A stretch of DNA of 64,000 nt from Octadecabacter ascidiaceicola (GCF_900185015.1 NZ_FXYD01000002.1:372001-436000); one strand, 5' to 3'; shown: positions 43,083 through 51,691, counted from the stretch's first letter. The notes: a model not told the origin generated them from the letters alone. A program made the numbers and translations.

Positions 43083-44431
43083 ACGTTTAGCAGGAGGTGT
43101 TCACGCTCCCATGGGCTGATGACATGCAGGAATTCTTCGTATTCCGCACGTTTCACGATGGAATAGACGCGGGCGAAATCAGGGCCGAGAACCTCGTGCA
43201 TTTCGGTGTTGGCGTCAAACAGGTCAAGCGCGGCATAGAGCCCCTGGGGCAGTTCTCCATCCCCTTCATAGGCATCGCCCTGAAAACGTTTGTCTGGGCG
43301 GATCTCGTTTTTCATACCTAGATAGCCACAGGCCAGCGACGCCGCGATACACAGGTAGGGGTTACAATCCATCCCAGCGAGACGGTTTTCAACGCGCCGT
43401 GCTTCGGGGGAGGACAGCGGCACGCGCAGGCCGGTCGTGCGGTTGTCGCGCGCCCATTCAAGGTTGATCGGCGCGGCGTGATCTTTGACGTATCGCCGGT
43501 AGCTGTTCACATAAGGCGCCATCACAGCGATCACGCTTGGCAGGTATTCCTGCAAGCCACCAATGAAGTGGAAAAACGCATCTGTTTCGCCACCTTGCGG
43601 GCCGGTGAAGATGTTGTTTCCATCCTTATCAAGGATCGAATGGTGAACATGCATGGCACTGCCTGGCTCGCCCTCAATCGGCTTAGCCATGAAGGTCGCG
43701 TAGCAATCGTGCTTTAACGCGGCTTCTTTCAGCAGACGTTTAAAAAAGAACACCTGATCGGCCAGTTCAACCGGGTCACCGTGGTTGAGGTTGATTTCTA
43801 ACTGACCTGCGCCGCCTTCTTGAGTGATGCCGTCGATCTCAAACCCTTGGATTTCGGCGAATTCATAGATGTCGTCGATCACGGGGCCGTAGTCGTCCAC
43901 GGCCGTCATGGAATAGGCTTGGCGGGCGGCAGCTGGGCGGCCAGATCGCCCGATCATTGGTTCAATCGGTTTGGTCGGGTCCGTGTTGCGCGCCACGAGG
44001 AAGAATTCCATTTCCGGCGCGACAACAGGCGTCCAACCTTCCTTTTCATAAAGCGCGACAACACGTTTAAGCACGTTGCGCGGGCTGAACTGGATCGGCT
44101 CGCCCTTTGTGTCAAAGGCGTCATGGATGACTTGCAGTGTGCCGTCAGCGGCCCATGGTGCGGCAGTAGTCGTGGAGTAGTCAGGCTTTAAAACCATGTC
44201 GGGTTCAGTGAACCCTGCGTCTCCCGCCGCTTCACCCCATCCACCCGTAAGTGTTTGAAAGAAAATAGATTCCGGCAGGTGGAACTGCGAAAGTTTTTCC
44301 CATTTGGCGGCAGGAACTGCCTTGCCACGTGCGATGCCAGGCAAATCGGAGATCATGCACTCGACCTCATCCAGACGGTTCGCGTCGAGGTAGTCGCGCG
44401 CGGCTTGTGGGATTTTGTCAGACCAACTCAT
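43079..44431 (-). CDS. Glutamine synthetase family ligase (gamma-glutamylputrescine synthetase-like)
   Basis: A 450-residue glutamine-synthetase-fold ligase of the PuuA group, which joins glutamate to an amine with ATP. Seen are the N-terminal DEVECMISDLPGIARGKAVP, APEMEFFLV, GAGQLEINLNHGDPVE with the ammonia-site Glu/His area, GSAMHVHHSILD, NLEWARDNRTTGLRVP and the C-terminal SPWEREHLLLNV that is typical of PuuA-like rather than GlnA proteins. The operon (ABC importer, second ligase, amidotransferase, oxidase) supports amine catabolism. Which amine is not settled. Confidence 0.88.
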   Translation of the reverse strand: MSWSDKIPQAARDYLDANRLDEVECMISDLPGIARGKAVPAAKWEKLSQFHLPESIFFQTLTGGWGEAAGDAGFTEPDMVLKPDYSTTTAAPWAADGTLQVIHDAFDTKGEPIQFSPRNVLKRVVALYEKEGWTPVVAPEMEFFLVARNTDPTKPIEPMIGRSGRPAAARQAYSMTAVDDYGPVIDDIYEFAEIQGFEIDGITQEGGAGQLEINLNHGDPVELADQVFFFKRLLKEAALKHDCYATFMAKPIEGEPGSAMHVHHSILDKDGNNIFTGPQGGETDAFFHFIGGLQEYLPSVIAVMAPYVNSYRRYVKDHAAPINLEWARDNRTTGLRVPLSSPEARRVENRLAGMDCNPYLCIAASLACGYLGMKNEIRPDKRFQGDAYEGDGELPQGLYAALDLFDANTEMHEVLGPDFARVYSIVKRAEYEEFLHVISPWEREHLLLNV

Positions 44432-45105
44432 GCGGCGACTCCTTTGAAGAAGGCGCTGATCTGCGCGGCAAGGCGGTCGTTGTTCACGTCACCTTCAAGG
44501 TCTGCACGTGCTGCGCCGATCAGGTCAGCCGGAACAGCACCGCCACGTGTGCGGATCAGCCCATCGATAAACTCAGCTTCAAATTCCGGATGGGCCTGAA
44601 CCGTGAAGGCGCGTTTGCCATACACCAGCGCTGCGTTTTCGCAAAAGTCATTGCAGGCAATCGGGGTGGCGTCGGCGGGGCGTTGCACGACTTGGTCTTG
44701 ATGCCACGCGTTGAGTGATATGGTTTCGCCATTCCAATCATATGTCTGGCGACCAACAGCCCAACCGTCTTTGAATTTTTCGACTTTACCGCCGAGGGCT
44801 TGCGCGATGATCTGGTGGCCAAAGCAGACGCCAACCAGCGGAACCTCTTTCGCGTAGATATCACGGATCAGGGCTTCGAGCGGCGCAATCCACGGATGGT
44901 CTTCGTAAGCGCCATGTTTGGACCCGGTGATCAGCCAGCCTTCGCATCGATCCGGCGTATCCGGAAACACGCCGTCCACGACGTTGAATGTTTCGAATGT
45001 GAAGCCTTGGTTCGCCAAAAGTTGTTCGAACAGGTTGGAATAGTCGCCCATCACGGGCCGCAGCTCATCCGGAGAATGGCCAGTCTGCAAAATGCCGATT
45101 TTCAT
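44428..45105 (-). CDS. Class I glutamine amidotransferase-like hydrolase (PuuD-like position)
   Basis: A 225-residue class I amidotransferase domain with the full triad: Cys94 in LVGVCFGHQI, His172 and Glu174 in VQAHPEFE. No synthase domain is attached. In amine pathways such proteins hydrolyse the gamma-glutamyl bond of gamma-glutamyl-amino acids (PuuD role), or transfer ammonia. The start overlaps by four bases with the next ligase gene. It lies between two glutamine-synthetase-like genes on the same strand, a classic puu-like order. Confidence 0.85.
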   Translation of the reverse strand: MKIGILQTGHSPDELRPVMGDYSNLFEQLLANQGFTFETFNVVDGVFPDTPDRCEGWLITGSKHGAYEDHPWIAPLEALIRDIYAKEVPLVGVCFGHQIIAQALGGKVEKFKDGWAVGRQTYDWNGETISLNAWHQDQVVQRPADATPIACNDFCENAALVYGKRAFTVQAHPEFEAEFIDGLIRTRGGAVPADLIGAARADLEGDVNNDRLAAQISAFFKGVAA

Positions 45106-45173
45106 GAAACACCAGTGATTGATTTGCGGTTAGGCTAATCTGCCTTAAGCCATCGCACAAGCCGGACAATTTA

Positions 45174-46502
45174 TCAGACTGTATCTAAGTAAAGGTTGAT
45201 CCGTTCTTCGGGGCTAAGGTCCGCAAAGGCCTGCAATTCTTGACGTTTTGTCGCGACAAGGTTGCGGATCAGCTCTGTCGGGAAAATACGTTTGATCCGC
45301 TCATCCGTTTCAAAGCTGTTGATCGCTTCGTCCCAACTGCCCGGCAATTGCGGTAGGCCCTGATCATAGGCGTTGCCTGTGATTGGTGGCGGGGGCATTT
45401 CGCCGTCCTCGATCCCTGTCAAAGCGGCGCCAAGAACAGCTGCAAGCATGAGGTACGGGTTCACATCCCCCCCCGCAACGCGGTGTTCAATACGGCGGGC
45501 TTTGTGGCTACCACCGGGCACGCGGATCGCAGCGGTGCGGTTTTCATAGGCCCAGCAGATGGACGTAGGCGCATGGGCATTCGGAACCAAACGATCATAA
45601 GAATTACCGTGAGGTGCGAGGATCAATGCGCTTGCACTGAGGCCGTTCATGCAGCCGGCAATAGCATGATGCAGCACATCCGTGCCTTCATTCCCGCCGT
45701 TGTCAAAGATGTTGTTGCCGTCCGCATCCAGCACAGAGAAATGCACGTGCATGCCATTGCCGGAATACTCGGGGTAAGGTTTCGCCATAAAGCTGGCCGC
45801 GAACCCATGCTTGCGGGCCATGCCGCGCACCAGCAGTTTAAACAACCATGTGTCGTCGGCGGCTTTCATTGCATTGCTGTGGCTAAGGTTGATCTCAAAT
45901 TGGCCGAGGCCTGCTTCTGATATTGCGGTTTCGGCGGGGATATCCATCGCCTCGGCGCCGTCATAAAGTGCTGAAAAGAAGTTGTCGAAACCGTCCAGCG
46001 CACGCAGCGAAAGAATTTCTGCACCGGGGCGGCGCTTGCCGGACCGTTCAGACGGAACAACCTGCAAATCTTTGCCGCTGTCGTCTACTACGTAGAATTC
46101 CAGTTCCGTACCGCAAATAGGCGTTAGCCCTCGGTCGGCATAGCGTTTCAAAACGGCGGCGAGGGCATGGCGTGGATCGCCGTCAAAAGGGGTGCCATCT
46201 TCGCGGTGCATCCACATCGGTAGAAACGCGGATGGGCTTTCTAGCCAGGGCATCGGCATGAACCCACGTTCAGTTGGTAAGGCGACGCCGTCTGGATCAC
46301 CTGCTTCGAACACAAGCGGTGAATTTTCGATGTCTTCGCCCCAAATATCGAGGTTAAGAACCGAAAGCGGAAAGCGTGAGCCATCGTCTTCGATTTTCTG
46401 CGCGAATTTGGTTGGTATACGTTTGCCACGGGCCACACCGTTGAGATCTGAAGCCGCGACGCGGATCGACTTGATATCAGGGTTTTCATGGAGCCATGTC
46501 AT
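45174..46502 (-). CDS. Glutamine synthetase family ligase, second copy in the operon
   Basis: A 442-residue paralog of the ligase at 43.1-44.4 kb. It has the same landmarks: SIRVAASDLNGVARGKRIPT, GTELEFYVV, AGLGQFEINLSHSNAM, GNGMHVHFSVLD, SICWAYENRTAAIRVPGG and SHKARRIEHRVAGGDVNPY. The C-terminus lacks the SPWEREH ending and instead closes with LSPEERINLYLDTV. The two copies therefore probably act on different amines or form a mixed complex. It follows the permease gene by six bases. Confidence 0.85.
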   Translation of the reverse strand: MTWLHENPDIKSIRVAASDLNGVARGKRIPTKFAQKIEDDGSRFPLSVLNLDIWGEDIENSPLVFEAGDPDGVALPTERGFMPMPWLESPSAFLPMWMHREDGTPFDGDPRHALAAVLKRYADRGLTPICGTELEFYVVDDSGKDLQVVPSERSGKRRPGAEILSLRALDGFDNFFSALYDGAEAMDIPAETAISEAGLGQFEINLSHSNAMKAADDTWLFKLLVRGMARKHGFAASFMAKPYPEYSGNGMHVHFSVLDADGNNIFDNGGNEGTDVLHHAIAGCMNGLSASALILAPHGNSYDRLVPNAHAPTSICWAYENRTAAIRVPGGSHKARRIEHRVAGGDVNPYLMLAAVLGAALTGIEDGEMPPPPITGNAYDQGLPQLPGSWDEAINSFETDERIKRIFPTELIRNLVATKRQELQAFADLSPEERINLYLDTV

Positions 46503-46508
46503 AACGGA

Positions 46509-47318
46509 TCACCGAATAATTTGAGGACGGAAACGGAATTTAGGTTTGGCGTCTTGCGGTAGGTGGCTGTTCAGTCGTGTGCCGATCTTTCCCATGATCC
46601 CGATGATGACCAAAGTAAGCAGGATGAAATAGAAGGCCAAAATGGGGTAGGGAATAAAGGGGTTAAACGTTTTGTCCGCAAAAAAGGCGGCGTAATAGAG
46701 CGCGTCCCCTTTTTGGCCCCAAACTGGGAAACCACTGAAAAAGACTAACGTTGTTGAGTGGAACAGGAAGATCGCTTCGTTGGTGTAGGCAGGCCACGCA
46801 AGGCGCAACATTGTTGGCCAGATCACGCGACGAAAACGTGGCCAGCCGGACAGCCCGTAGGCGTCGGCCGCTTCGGAGTCGCCCTTGGGGATGGACTGCA
46901 ATGCGCCGTAAAAAATCTCACCTGTGTAGGCGGACGTATTGAGGAACAACACGATCAACGCCCCAAGCCACGCTGAGGTGAACGCATCAAAGAAGGCGAA
47001 CTGGCTTTTGAGCGAAAGGAAGAAAAAATACGCAAAGAAGAACTGAATAAACAGCGGCGAGCCACGGAACACGAAGATAAACCATTCAGAGGCTTTGCGG
47101 ATTACAATGTTTTGCGATGCCTTACCCACGGCCACGGCAGTTGCCAGAAAGAAGCCGGACAAAAGCGCGAGAAGGCCGAAATAGATGTTCCAGATCATAC
47201 CGGAACCAATCAGCGTGAATTGCTGGCACAGCGTGAAGTCAGAGCGCGGTAACAGACGTTCCCCAACGCCGACAGAACGCAGGGCATAGTCCGAGATGGT
47301 ATTAAGGCATTCTTCCAT
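46509..47318 (-). CDS. Polar amino acid ABC transporter permease (HisM-type)
   Basis: A 269-residue inner-membrane permease with ~5-6 helices. The cytoplasmic EAA loop is recognisable as DSEAADAYGLSGWPRFRRVIWP, and the N-terminal hydrophobic helix IYFGLLALLSGFFLATAVAV is followed by WFIFVFRGSPLFIQFFFAYF, the typical HisMQ signature. It forms the second permease with the next gene upstream. Substrate: a basic or polar amino acid or an amine, given the operon. Start ATG 47318 is well placed before a hydrophilic lead. Confidence 0.88.
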   Translation of the reverse strand: MEECLNTISDYALRSVGVGERLLPRSDFTLCQQFTLIGSGMIWNIYFGLLALLSGFFLATAVAVGKASQNIVIRKASEWFIFVFRGSPLFIQFFFAYFFFLSLKSQFAFFDAFTSAWLGALIVLFLNTSAYTGEIFYGALQSIPKGDSEAADAYGLSGWPRFRRVIWPTMLRLAWPAYTNEAIFLFHSTTLVFFSGFPVWGQKGDALYYAAFFADKTFNPFIPYPILAFYFILLTLVIIGIMGKIGTRLNSHLPQDAKPKFRFRPQIIR

Positions 47319-47379
47319 CAGCAGCCTCGCACCAGAGTTTCTAGGAAACTCTGTTCACAAATTTTCTGGGAAAATTTGG

Positions 47380-48264
47380 TCATGCGGCGACTTTCCGTTG
47401 CGCTTCGCCACCGGCCGTCGCTTGCCCTCGGGTTAAACGGCGCATTATGCGTTCGAGTGCGATTTCTGAAACACGGGTGAAGGCAAGGTAGAACACCAGC
47501 AGAGCAAGGAAATACCACATCCGCCAATCGGCGTGGGGGTAGTCGGTAAAACGCGGCGTCTTGGTGGCGCCAAGCTCACGCGCCCAATAAACGATGTCTT
47601 CAATGCCAAGCAGGAACAACAAGGGCGTGGCCTTAATCAGCACCATCCACAGATTGCCAAGGCCGGGCAGGGCGTAGACCCACATCTGCGGCACGACGAT
47701 GCGCCAGAATGTCTGGCGGCGGGTCATGCCATAGGATTCAGCGGTTTCGATCTGCGGTTTTGGCACGGCTTTCATCGCGCCAAACAATACGTTGCCTGCA
47801 AAGGCACCGAAGACGATGGCGAAGGTGAACACAGCGATGAAAAAGCCGTAGCGATCATGGGCTTCGGGTGGCGCGTTGTTCAGGGGCATCTTTGCTGTTT
47901 GGCACACAATAAAGTCGTTGCCTTGGCGGATCGCGTCTGGCCAATCAGGGCAAAGCGCTTGGTGACGCAGGTATTCGATGCCTTGATCTAGCGCGATGAC
48001 GAAGAATAGAAAGAATGCGATGTCTGGCACGCCGCGCACAATGGCAATGTAGCCTTTGCCCAGCCAAGACACAGGTGCGATGCGCGAGCGCGCGGCCATT
48101 GCGCCTCCCATGCCAAATGTCAGGGCAAGAGGGGCGGTGATCGCCAGCAATGTCAGGACGGTCAGGAATGACCAATAGAACCCCATGTGCTTGCCTGTAG
48201 TCAGGTAGCAGGAGAGCCATTTGACGGTCTCTAGGGTGCTGGGGGCTGTGCAAAATTCAAAAAT
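47380..48264 (-). CDS. Polar amino acid ABC transporter permease (HisQ-type), probable ATT start
   Basis: A permease of the HisQ type: WLGKGYIAIVRGVPDIAFFL, the EAA loop ETAESYGMTRRQTFWRIVVP and the C-terminal FYLAFTRVSEIALERIMRRL are clear. Reading from ATG 48186 gives 269 residues but starts inside the expected first helix region; the frame stays open upstream to 48355 with no ATG, GTG or TTG. An ATT at 48264 has GAGG at seven-base spacing and gives an N-terminus FEFCTAPSTLETVKWLSCYL, where SCYLTTGKHMxFYWSF resembles the family's usual N-terminus. I therefore place the start at the rare ATT; a frame error or mutation is possible. Confidence 0.65.
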   Translation of the reverse strand: MFEFCTAPSTLETVKWLSCYLTTGKHMGFYWSFLTVLTLLAITAPLALTFGMGGAMAARSRIAPVSWLGKGYIAIVRGVPDIAFFLFFVIALDQGIEYLRHQALCPDWPDAIRQGNDFIVCQTAKMPLNNAPPEAHDRYGFFIAVFTFAIVFGAFAGNVLFGAMKAVPKPQIETAESYGMTRRQTFWRIVVPQMWVYALPGLGNLWMVLIKATPLLFLLGIEDIVYWARELGATKTPRFTDYPHADWRMWYFLALLVFYLAFTRVSEIALERIMRRLTRGQATAGGEAQRKVAA

Positions 48265-48293
48265 GTTGGTGCCTCGGTCAGGCGAAGGAGATT

Positions 48294-48321
48294 GAGTATT
48301 TAGGAGCCAAAGAAAGCGAAG
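48294..48321 (-). repeat. Dispersed gene-end motif GAGTATTTA-GAGCCAAAG, copy 1
   Basis: On the plus strand the motif reads GAGTATTTAGGAGCCAAAGA and continues AAGCGAAG. Read in the direction of the leftward gene it follows the hairpin at 48324-48349. Copy 2 is at 57497-57955, split by an insertion; the two agree except for one base within the first ~22. Confidence 0.65.
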
Positions 48322-48323
48322 AT

Positions 48324-48349
48324 GCGCCCCACCAGTAAAGGTAGGGCGC
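48324..48349 (-). promoter_or_regulatory. Hairpin between binding-protein and permease genes
   Basis: GCGCCCCACC and GGTAGGGCGC pair over ten positions with one G-T pair around a six-base loop. It begins nine bases after the stop of the substrate-binding protein. Such hairpins keep binding-protein mRNA more abundant than permease mRNA. No U tract. Confidence 0.6.
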
Positions 48350-48357
48350 TGTATTGG

Positions 48358-49080
48358 TTATTCGAAAGTGGAAGCGACTTCCCACTTTGTAATCAGCTCG
48401 TTGAGGGAGCCGTCGTCTTTCATGGACTGGATCGCCGCGTTGAATGTGTCACGCAGCTCACCGTCGCTTTCACGGATACCCATGCCAACACCAGCACCCA
48501 AGGACACTTCTTGCTCAAGCATGACGAGTTCTTCCTGGCCTTCCAGAGCGGCTGCGAGGAAGGATTTGTCTGCGAAAACAGCGTCAGCTTCACCGCCGCG
48601 TACGGCTGCGAGCGTTTCTTCCGGTGTTGCGAATTCCACAAGCGTCCAGCCTTGGTCAGCGATGTAGGCCGCCTGAATTGTACCAGTTTGTGCAGCAACA
48701 ACGCCGCCCGCTGGGTCAACATCCATGGACAATGCTACGAAAGATGTAGGGTCAGCAGGTGTGTAAGCCATTGTGAAGTCGATCACTTCGTCGCGCTCGT
48801 CTGTGATGGACATGCCCGCGATGATTGTGTCGTAGTTGCCGGATACGAGGTTTGGGATAATGCTGTCCCACTCGTTTGTGACCCATTCGCAAGTCAGCTC
48901 AGCGCGGGCGCAAAGCTCATCACCGAGCTCGCGCTCAAAGCCGTCAACTTCGCCAGCGTCGTTGATAAAGTTCCAAGGTGCGTAAGCGCCCTCAGTACCC
49001 ATGCGAACAACGGAATCGTCAGCCATAGCTATGCCAGCTGTAAGCGCGACCGCAGCGGTCGTAAGGATAAGGTTTTTCAT
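48358..49080 (-). CDS. Polar amino acid ABC transporter substrate-binding protein
   Basis: A 240-residue periplasmic binding protein. The signal peptide is MKNLILTTAAVALTAGIAMA, cleaved before DDSVV. RMGTEGAYAPWNFINDAGEV is the family start, VDGFERELGDELCARAEL follows, TIIAGMSITDERDEVIDF and GEADAVFADKS are present. ATG 49080 is chosen; a longer reading from 49167 places an extra polar segment in front of the signal. The clade normally takes arginine, lysine, histidine or opines; here an amine is possible because of the operon. ABC ATPase gene lies 91 bases upstream. Confidence 0.9.
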   Translation of the reverse strand: MKNLILTTAAVALTAGIAMADDSVVRMGTEGAYAPWNFINDAGEVDGFERELGDELCARAELTCEWVTNEWDSIIPNLVSGNYDTIIAGMSITDERDEVIDFTMAYTPADPTSFVALSMDVDPAGGVVAAQTGTIQAAYIADQGWTLVEFATPEETLAAVRGGEADAVFADKSFLAAALEGQEELVMLEQEVSLGAGVGMGIRESDGELRDTFNAAIQSMKDDGSLNELITKWEVASTFE

Positions 49081-49171
49081 CGTGTATCTCCCTGAGATGA
49101 AAGAGCGACTCATATTGTTGGTCGCCAAACTGCCGCGCAGGATTGTCCGCGTGGGCGAAAAAGGCAATGGC

Positions 49172-49942
49172 TTAAGCGGTTTGCGTGACGGAAAGGAACC
49201 CTTGCAGGCGTTCTGACTTTGGATTTGTGAACAACTCCTCCGGCGGGCCTTGCTCTTCGATCAGCCCTTGATGCAGGAACACGACATGATCCGAAATGTC
49301 GCGGGCCATCCGCATGTCGTGTGTAACGACAAGCATGGTGCGCCCCTCCGTTGCTAGGTCTTTGATAACTTTAACAACTTCCTGCTCGAGTTCAGGGTCG
49401 AGCGCCGACGTAGGTTCATCAAACAACAGCGCCTTTGGCTCCATGCAAAGCGCGCGTGCAATCGCAGCACGTTGCTGTTGGCCGCCAGATAGCATTGCCG
49501 GATAGACATCGCACTTGTCGCCGATACCAACTTTCTCAAGATACATGCGCCCTGCGGCTTCAACTTCAGCGCGATCCCGCTTGAGAACGGTTACGGGCGC
49601 TTCCATCACATTTTGTAGAATCGTCATATGCGACCAAAGGTTGAACTGCTGGAACACCATGCTGAGGTTCGTGCGAATTCGGATCATTTGCGCACGATCC
49701 GCGGGGTGTCGGGTACGGCCCTTGCCTTTCCACTTCACGGGTTCACCGCAAAACAACACATCCCCTTGCTGGCTGTCTTCCAACAGGTTGGCGCAGCGCA
49801 GCAGTGTGGACTTACCGGACCCAGAAGATCCAATCAGGCTGACAACATGACCCGCAGGTGCGCTGATATCGACGCCTTTCAGAACTTCCAGGTCGCCATA
49901 GGCTTTGTGCAGGTTGCGGATTTCGATGACAGGAGCGGTCAT
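49172..49942 (-). CDS. ABC transporter ATP-binding protein (polar amino acid type)
   Basis: A 256-residue ATPase. Walker A (SLIGSSGSGKSTLLRC, residues ~36-51), Q-loop (LSMVFQQFNLW), signature (LSGGQQQRAAIARAL), Walker B (ALLFDEPTSALDPE) and H-loop (MLVVTHDMRMA) are complete. The start is ATG 49942 with an AGG-rich lead; the reading from 49981 adds a short unconvincing tail. Order in the operon is ATPase, binding protein, permease Q, permease M, then ligases, typical of HisP-type systems. It is 63 bases downstream of the PhnD-like gene. Confidence 0.93.
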   Translation of the reverse strand: MTAPVIEIRNLHKAYGDLEVLKGVDISAPAGHVVSLIGSSGSGKSTLLRCANLLEDSQQGDVLFCGEPVKWKGKGRTRHPADRAQMIRIRTNLSMVFQQFNLWSHMTILQNVMEAPVTVLKRDRAEVEAAGRMYLEKVGIGDKCDVYPAMLSGGQQQRAAIARALCMEPKALLFDEPTSALDPELEQEVVKVIKDLATEGRTMLVVTHDMRMARDISDHVVFLHQGLIEEQGPPEELFTNPKSERLQGFLSVTQTA

Positions 49943-50005
49943 GTGGCCTCGTTTAAAGTGATCTGGCCGAGTAGGGCGCAAATCGTGGCTAAATGCAATG
50001 TGCGT

Positions 50006-50737
50006 TTAAGGGGCACTTGGCAACGGTATGTCATAGGCGCGATCTGGTAGCGTGACGATCCCGCGCATGCCGAGCGTTTCGACATGTTCAGCCGGAAGGT
50101 CAGCGACCGCTTCGGTTAAGGCAGATTTGATCGGAGCTGGGTTGTTTGCTTTGGCGGTTATGAACGTCATTCCTGGGGACAAGGCTGTACGGCCAACAAC
50201 GCGCAATCCAACTGCCTTCGGTTCCCACGCCTGAAACATGCGCCATGTCACCGCGTCGATTGCTGCCAAATCCGCGCGACCATCGGCGACGGCGTTAACG
50301 CTGTTAATATGGGCCCCAGTGCACAGAGTCGTATGAAACTGCAAACCCTGTTCGGTGATGCGCGCCAACGGCGACCCCCACCCGGAATGGGAAAGCGCGT
50401 CATTATACGCAAAACGGCCCAATGCAGCCGGCGCAAGGCCACGCGCGGCATCTTCTTCACGTACAACAAAGACCGAATGGTAATATCCAGCGGGCGTGTC
50501 GGCCAAGCCGTAATCTGCACAGGCTATTCTAGTGACGCTGTCATGAAACTCGGCACGGTACGGGAGGTTACATATCTGTCCCATAAGCAAATCGTCACGC
50601 CGCCAGCCATCAATATGGTCGGTTTGGCGATCGAGCTTTTCGGGCCCGTACCCCAAGTGATCGCGAACCCGTTCCCATAACGCGTCGTGTGCGGCACGGT
50701 TTTCCGGCCGATCATACATTGGCAGACTGGCGAACAT
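50006..50737 (-). CDS. PhnD-like substrate-binding domain protein without signal peptide
   Basis: A 243-residue protein of the phosphate/phosphonate-binding (PF12974-type) fold. LMGQICNLPYRAEFHDSVTR, GYYHSVFVVREEDAARGLAP, LCTGAHINSVNAVADGRADL and AIDAVTWRMFQAWE are typical. The start MFASLPMYDRPENRAAHD has no signal peptide, so it is predicted cytosolic, unlike ordinary ABC binding proteins. It overlaps the upstream TerB gene by one base (TGATG). Role unknown; the lack of permease genes nearby suggests a sensor or enzyme-like use. Confidence 0.75.
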   Translation of the reverse strand: MFASLPMYDRPENRAAHDALWERVRDHLGYGPEKLDRQTDHIDGWRRDDLLMGQICNLPYRAEFHDSVTRIACADYGLADTPAGYYHSVFVVREEDAARGLAPAALGRFAYNDALSHSGWGSPLARITEQGLQFHTTLCTGAHINSVNAVADGRADLAAIDAVTWRMFQAWEPKAVGLRVVGRTALSPGMTFITAKANNPAPIKSALTEAVADLPAEHVETLGMRGIVTLPDRAYDIPLPSAP

Positions 50738-51174
50738 CAGCCTTGCGAAACGCGAAGGCGCGCTTGGTGGCTTTCCATGTCGGTAACACCCAGCAAAGGC
50801 GCAACCATGCGCAACATCGCGTCTTCATGTTCGTCGCGCACACCATCTGCCAGAACCACGGACCAAAGGGCCTCGATCACGCCAACACGGTCTTCAAACG
50901 GAACGGCGTCCTTGATAGCGCGGGTAAAGCGCACGGTGTCCGGTGCCTCGGTTTCAGCCGTTTCACATTGCGCACGTAACACGGCGGCGTCAGTGTTTGA
51001 CAGATTGTAGCGCTGCATCAAAACAGCATCTATCTGTTCGATTTCTTCGCCGTCATATGCACCGTCTGATCGCGCAAGCCGCACCAGCAACGCGCCTAGG
51101 GCGACGCGCGCATCAGCATCCGGAAGGGGGGCGGGGTCGGGCGCTGTCAAGCGCTTGAAAAGATCACCAAACAT
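50737..51174 (-). CDS. TerB-like protein (first in tandem)
   Basis: A 145-residue helical protein of the TerB/DjlA superfamily with the metal-binding acidic motif RLARSDGAYDGEEIEQID, where Asp and Glu residues (DGxYxxxE) sit at TerB positions, and a second half with ALWSVVLADGVRDEHEDAML, an analogous DG-D motif. TerB-like proteins bind Ca or other divalent ions and occur in tellurite/stress systems. ATG 51174 is used; an earlier in-frame start adds an unlikely tail. It forms a pair with the next gene upstream and overlaps the PhnD-like gene. Confidence 0.8.
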   Translation of the reverse strand: MFGDLFKRLTAPDPAPLPDADARVALGALLVRLARSDGAYDGEEIEQIDAVLMQRYNLSNTDAAVLRAQCETAETEAPDTVRFTRAIKDAVPFEDRVGVIEALWSVVLADGVRDEHEDAMLRMVAPLLGVTDMESHQARLRVSQG

Positions 51175-51225
51175 ATCAGAGATATAGGCAGACCGCCCCA
51201 AAAGGCCAAGGCCCAATAAACCGGG

Positions 51226-51654
51226 TTAGTTGCGCAACGCGGCGGCGTCTTCTGGTGACATTCCAAAGGTTTTCGTTGCGATTGCAACGACTTGAGTCTC
51301 GGAATCGTGGCGCTGACCATCCGCATCCGCAACCTTCCAAAGCGCACGCACAAGGTTGTTACATTCGCCACTCGTCACATCGCATGAAAGAATATGGGCA
51401 AGCTCACTTGTGTCCGGCATCGAGTCTTCCAGCTTTTCACATTCCGCACGCATGCGGGCAGCCTCAATCGCGTTCAACCCGTACAGGTCTGCAAGCAGAT
51501 GATCGATTTCCTCGATCTCCTGAAACAGATAGGCCCCATCCGCCTTAGCTACACGGACCAATAGCGCCCCAAGTGCGTGACGCGCGTCCGCCGCTGGCAT
51601 TGCAGTAAATTCAGCCGCAGGTGATCGAAGAAGGGAAAGGACACGTTCAAACAT
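51226..51654 (-). CDS. TerB-like protein (second in tandem)
   Basis: A 142-residue paralog of the gene 51 bases downstream. VRVAKADGAYLFQEIEEIDH and LWKVADADGQRHDSETQVV are the two TerB-type acidic segments, spaced as in the neighbour. Sequence beyond these motifs differs considerably, so duplication is old. No membrane segments. It lies between rlmJ and the first TerB gene, all leftward. Confidence 0.78.
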   Translation of the reverse strand: MFERVLSLLRSPAAEFTAMPAADARHALGALLVRVAKADGAYLFQEIEEIDHLLADLYGLNAIEAARMRAECEKLEDSMPDTSELAHILSCDVTSGECNNLVRALWKVADADGQRHDSETQVVAIATKTFGMSPEDAAALRN

Positions 51655-51691
51655 AAGATCACTTTAAGCGTGTTAACGTTTCCTGCAAGTC

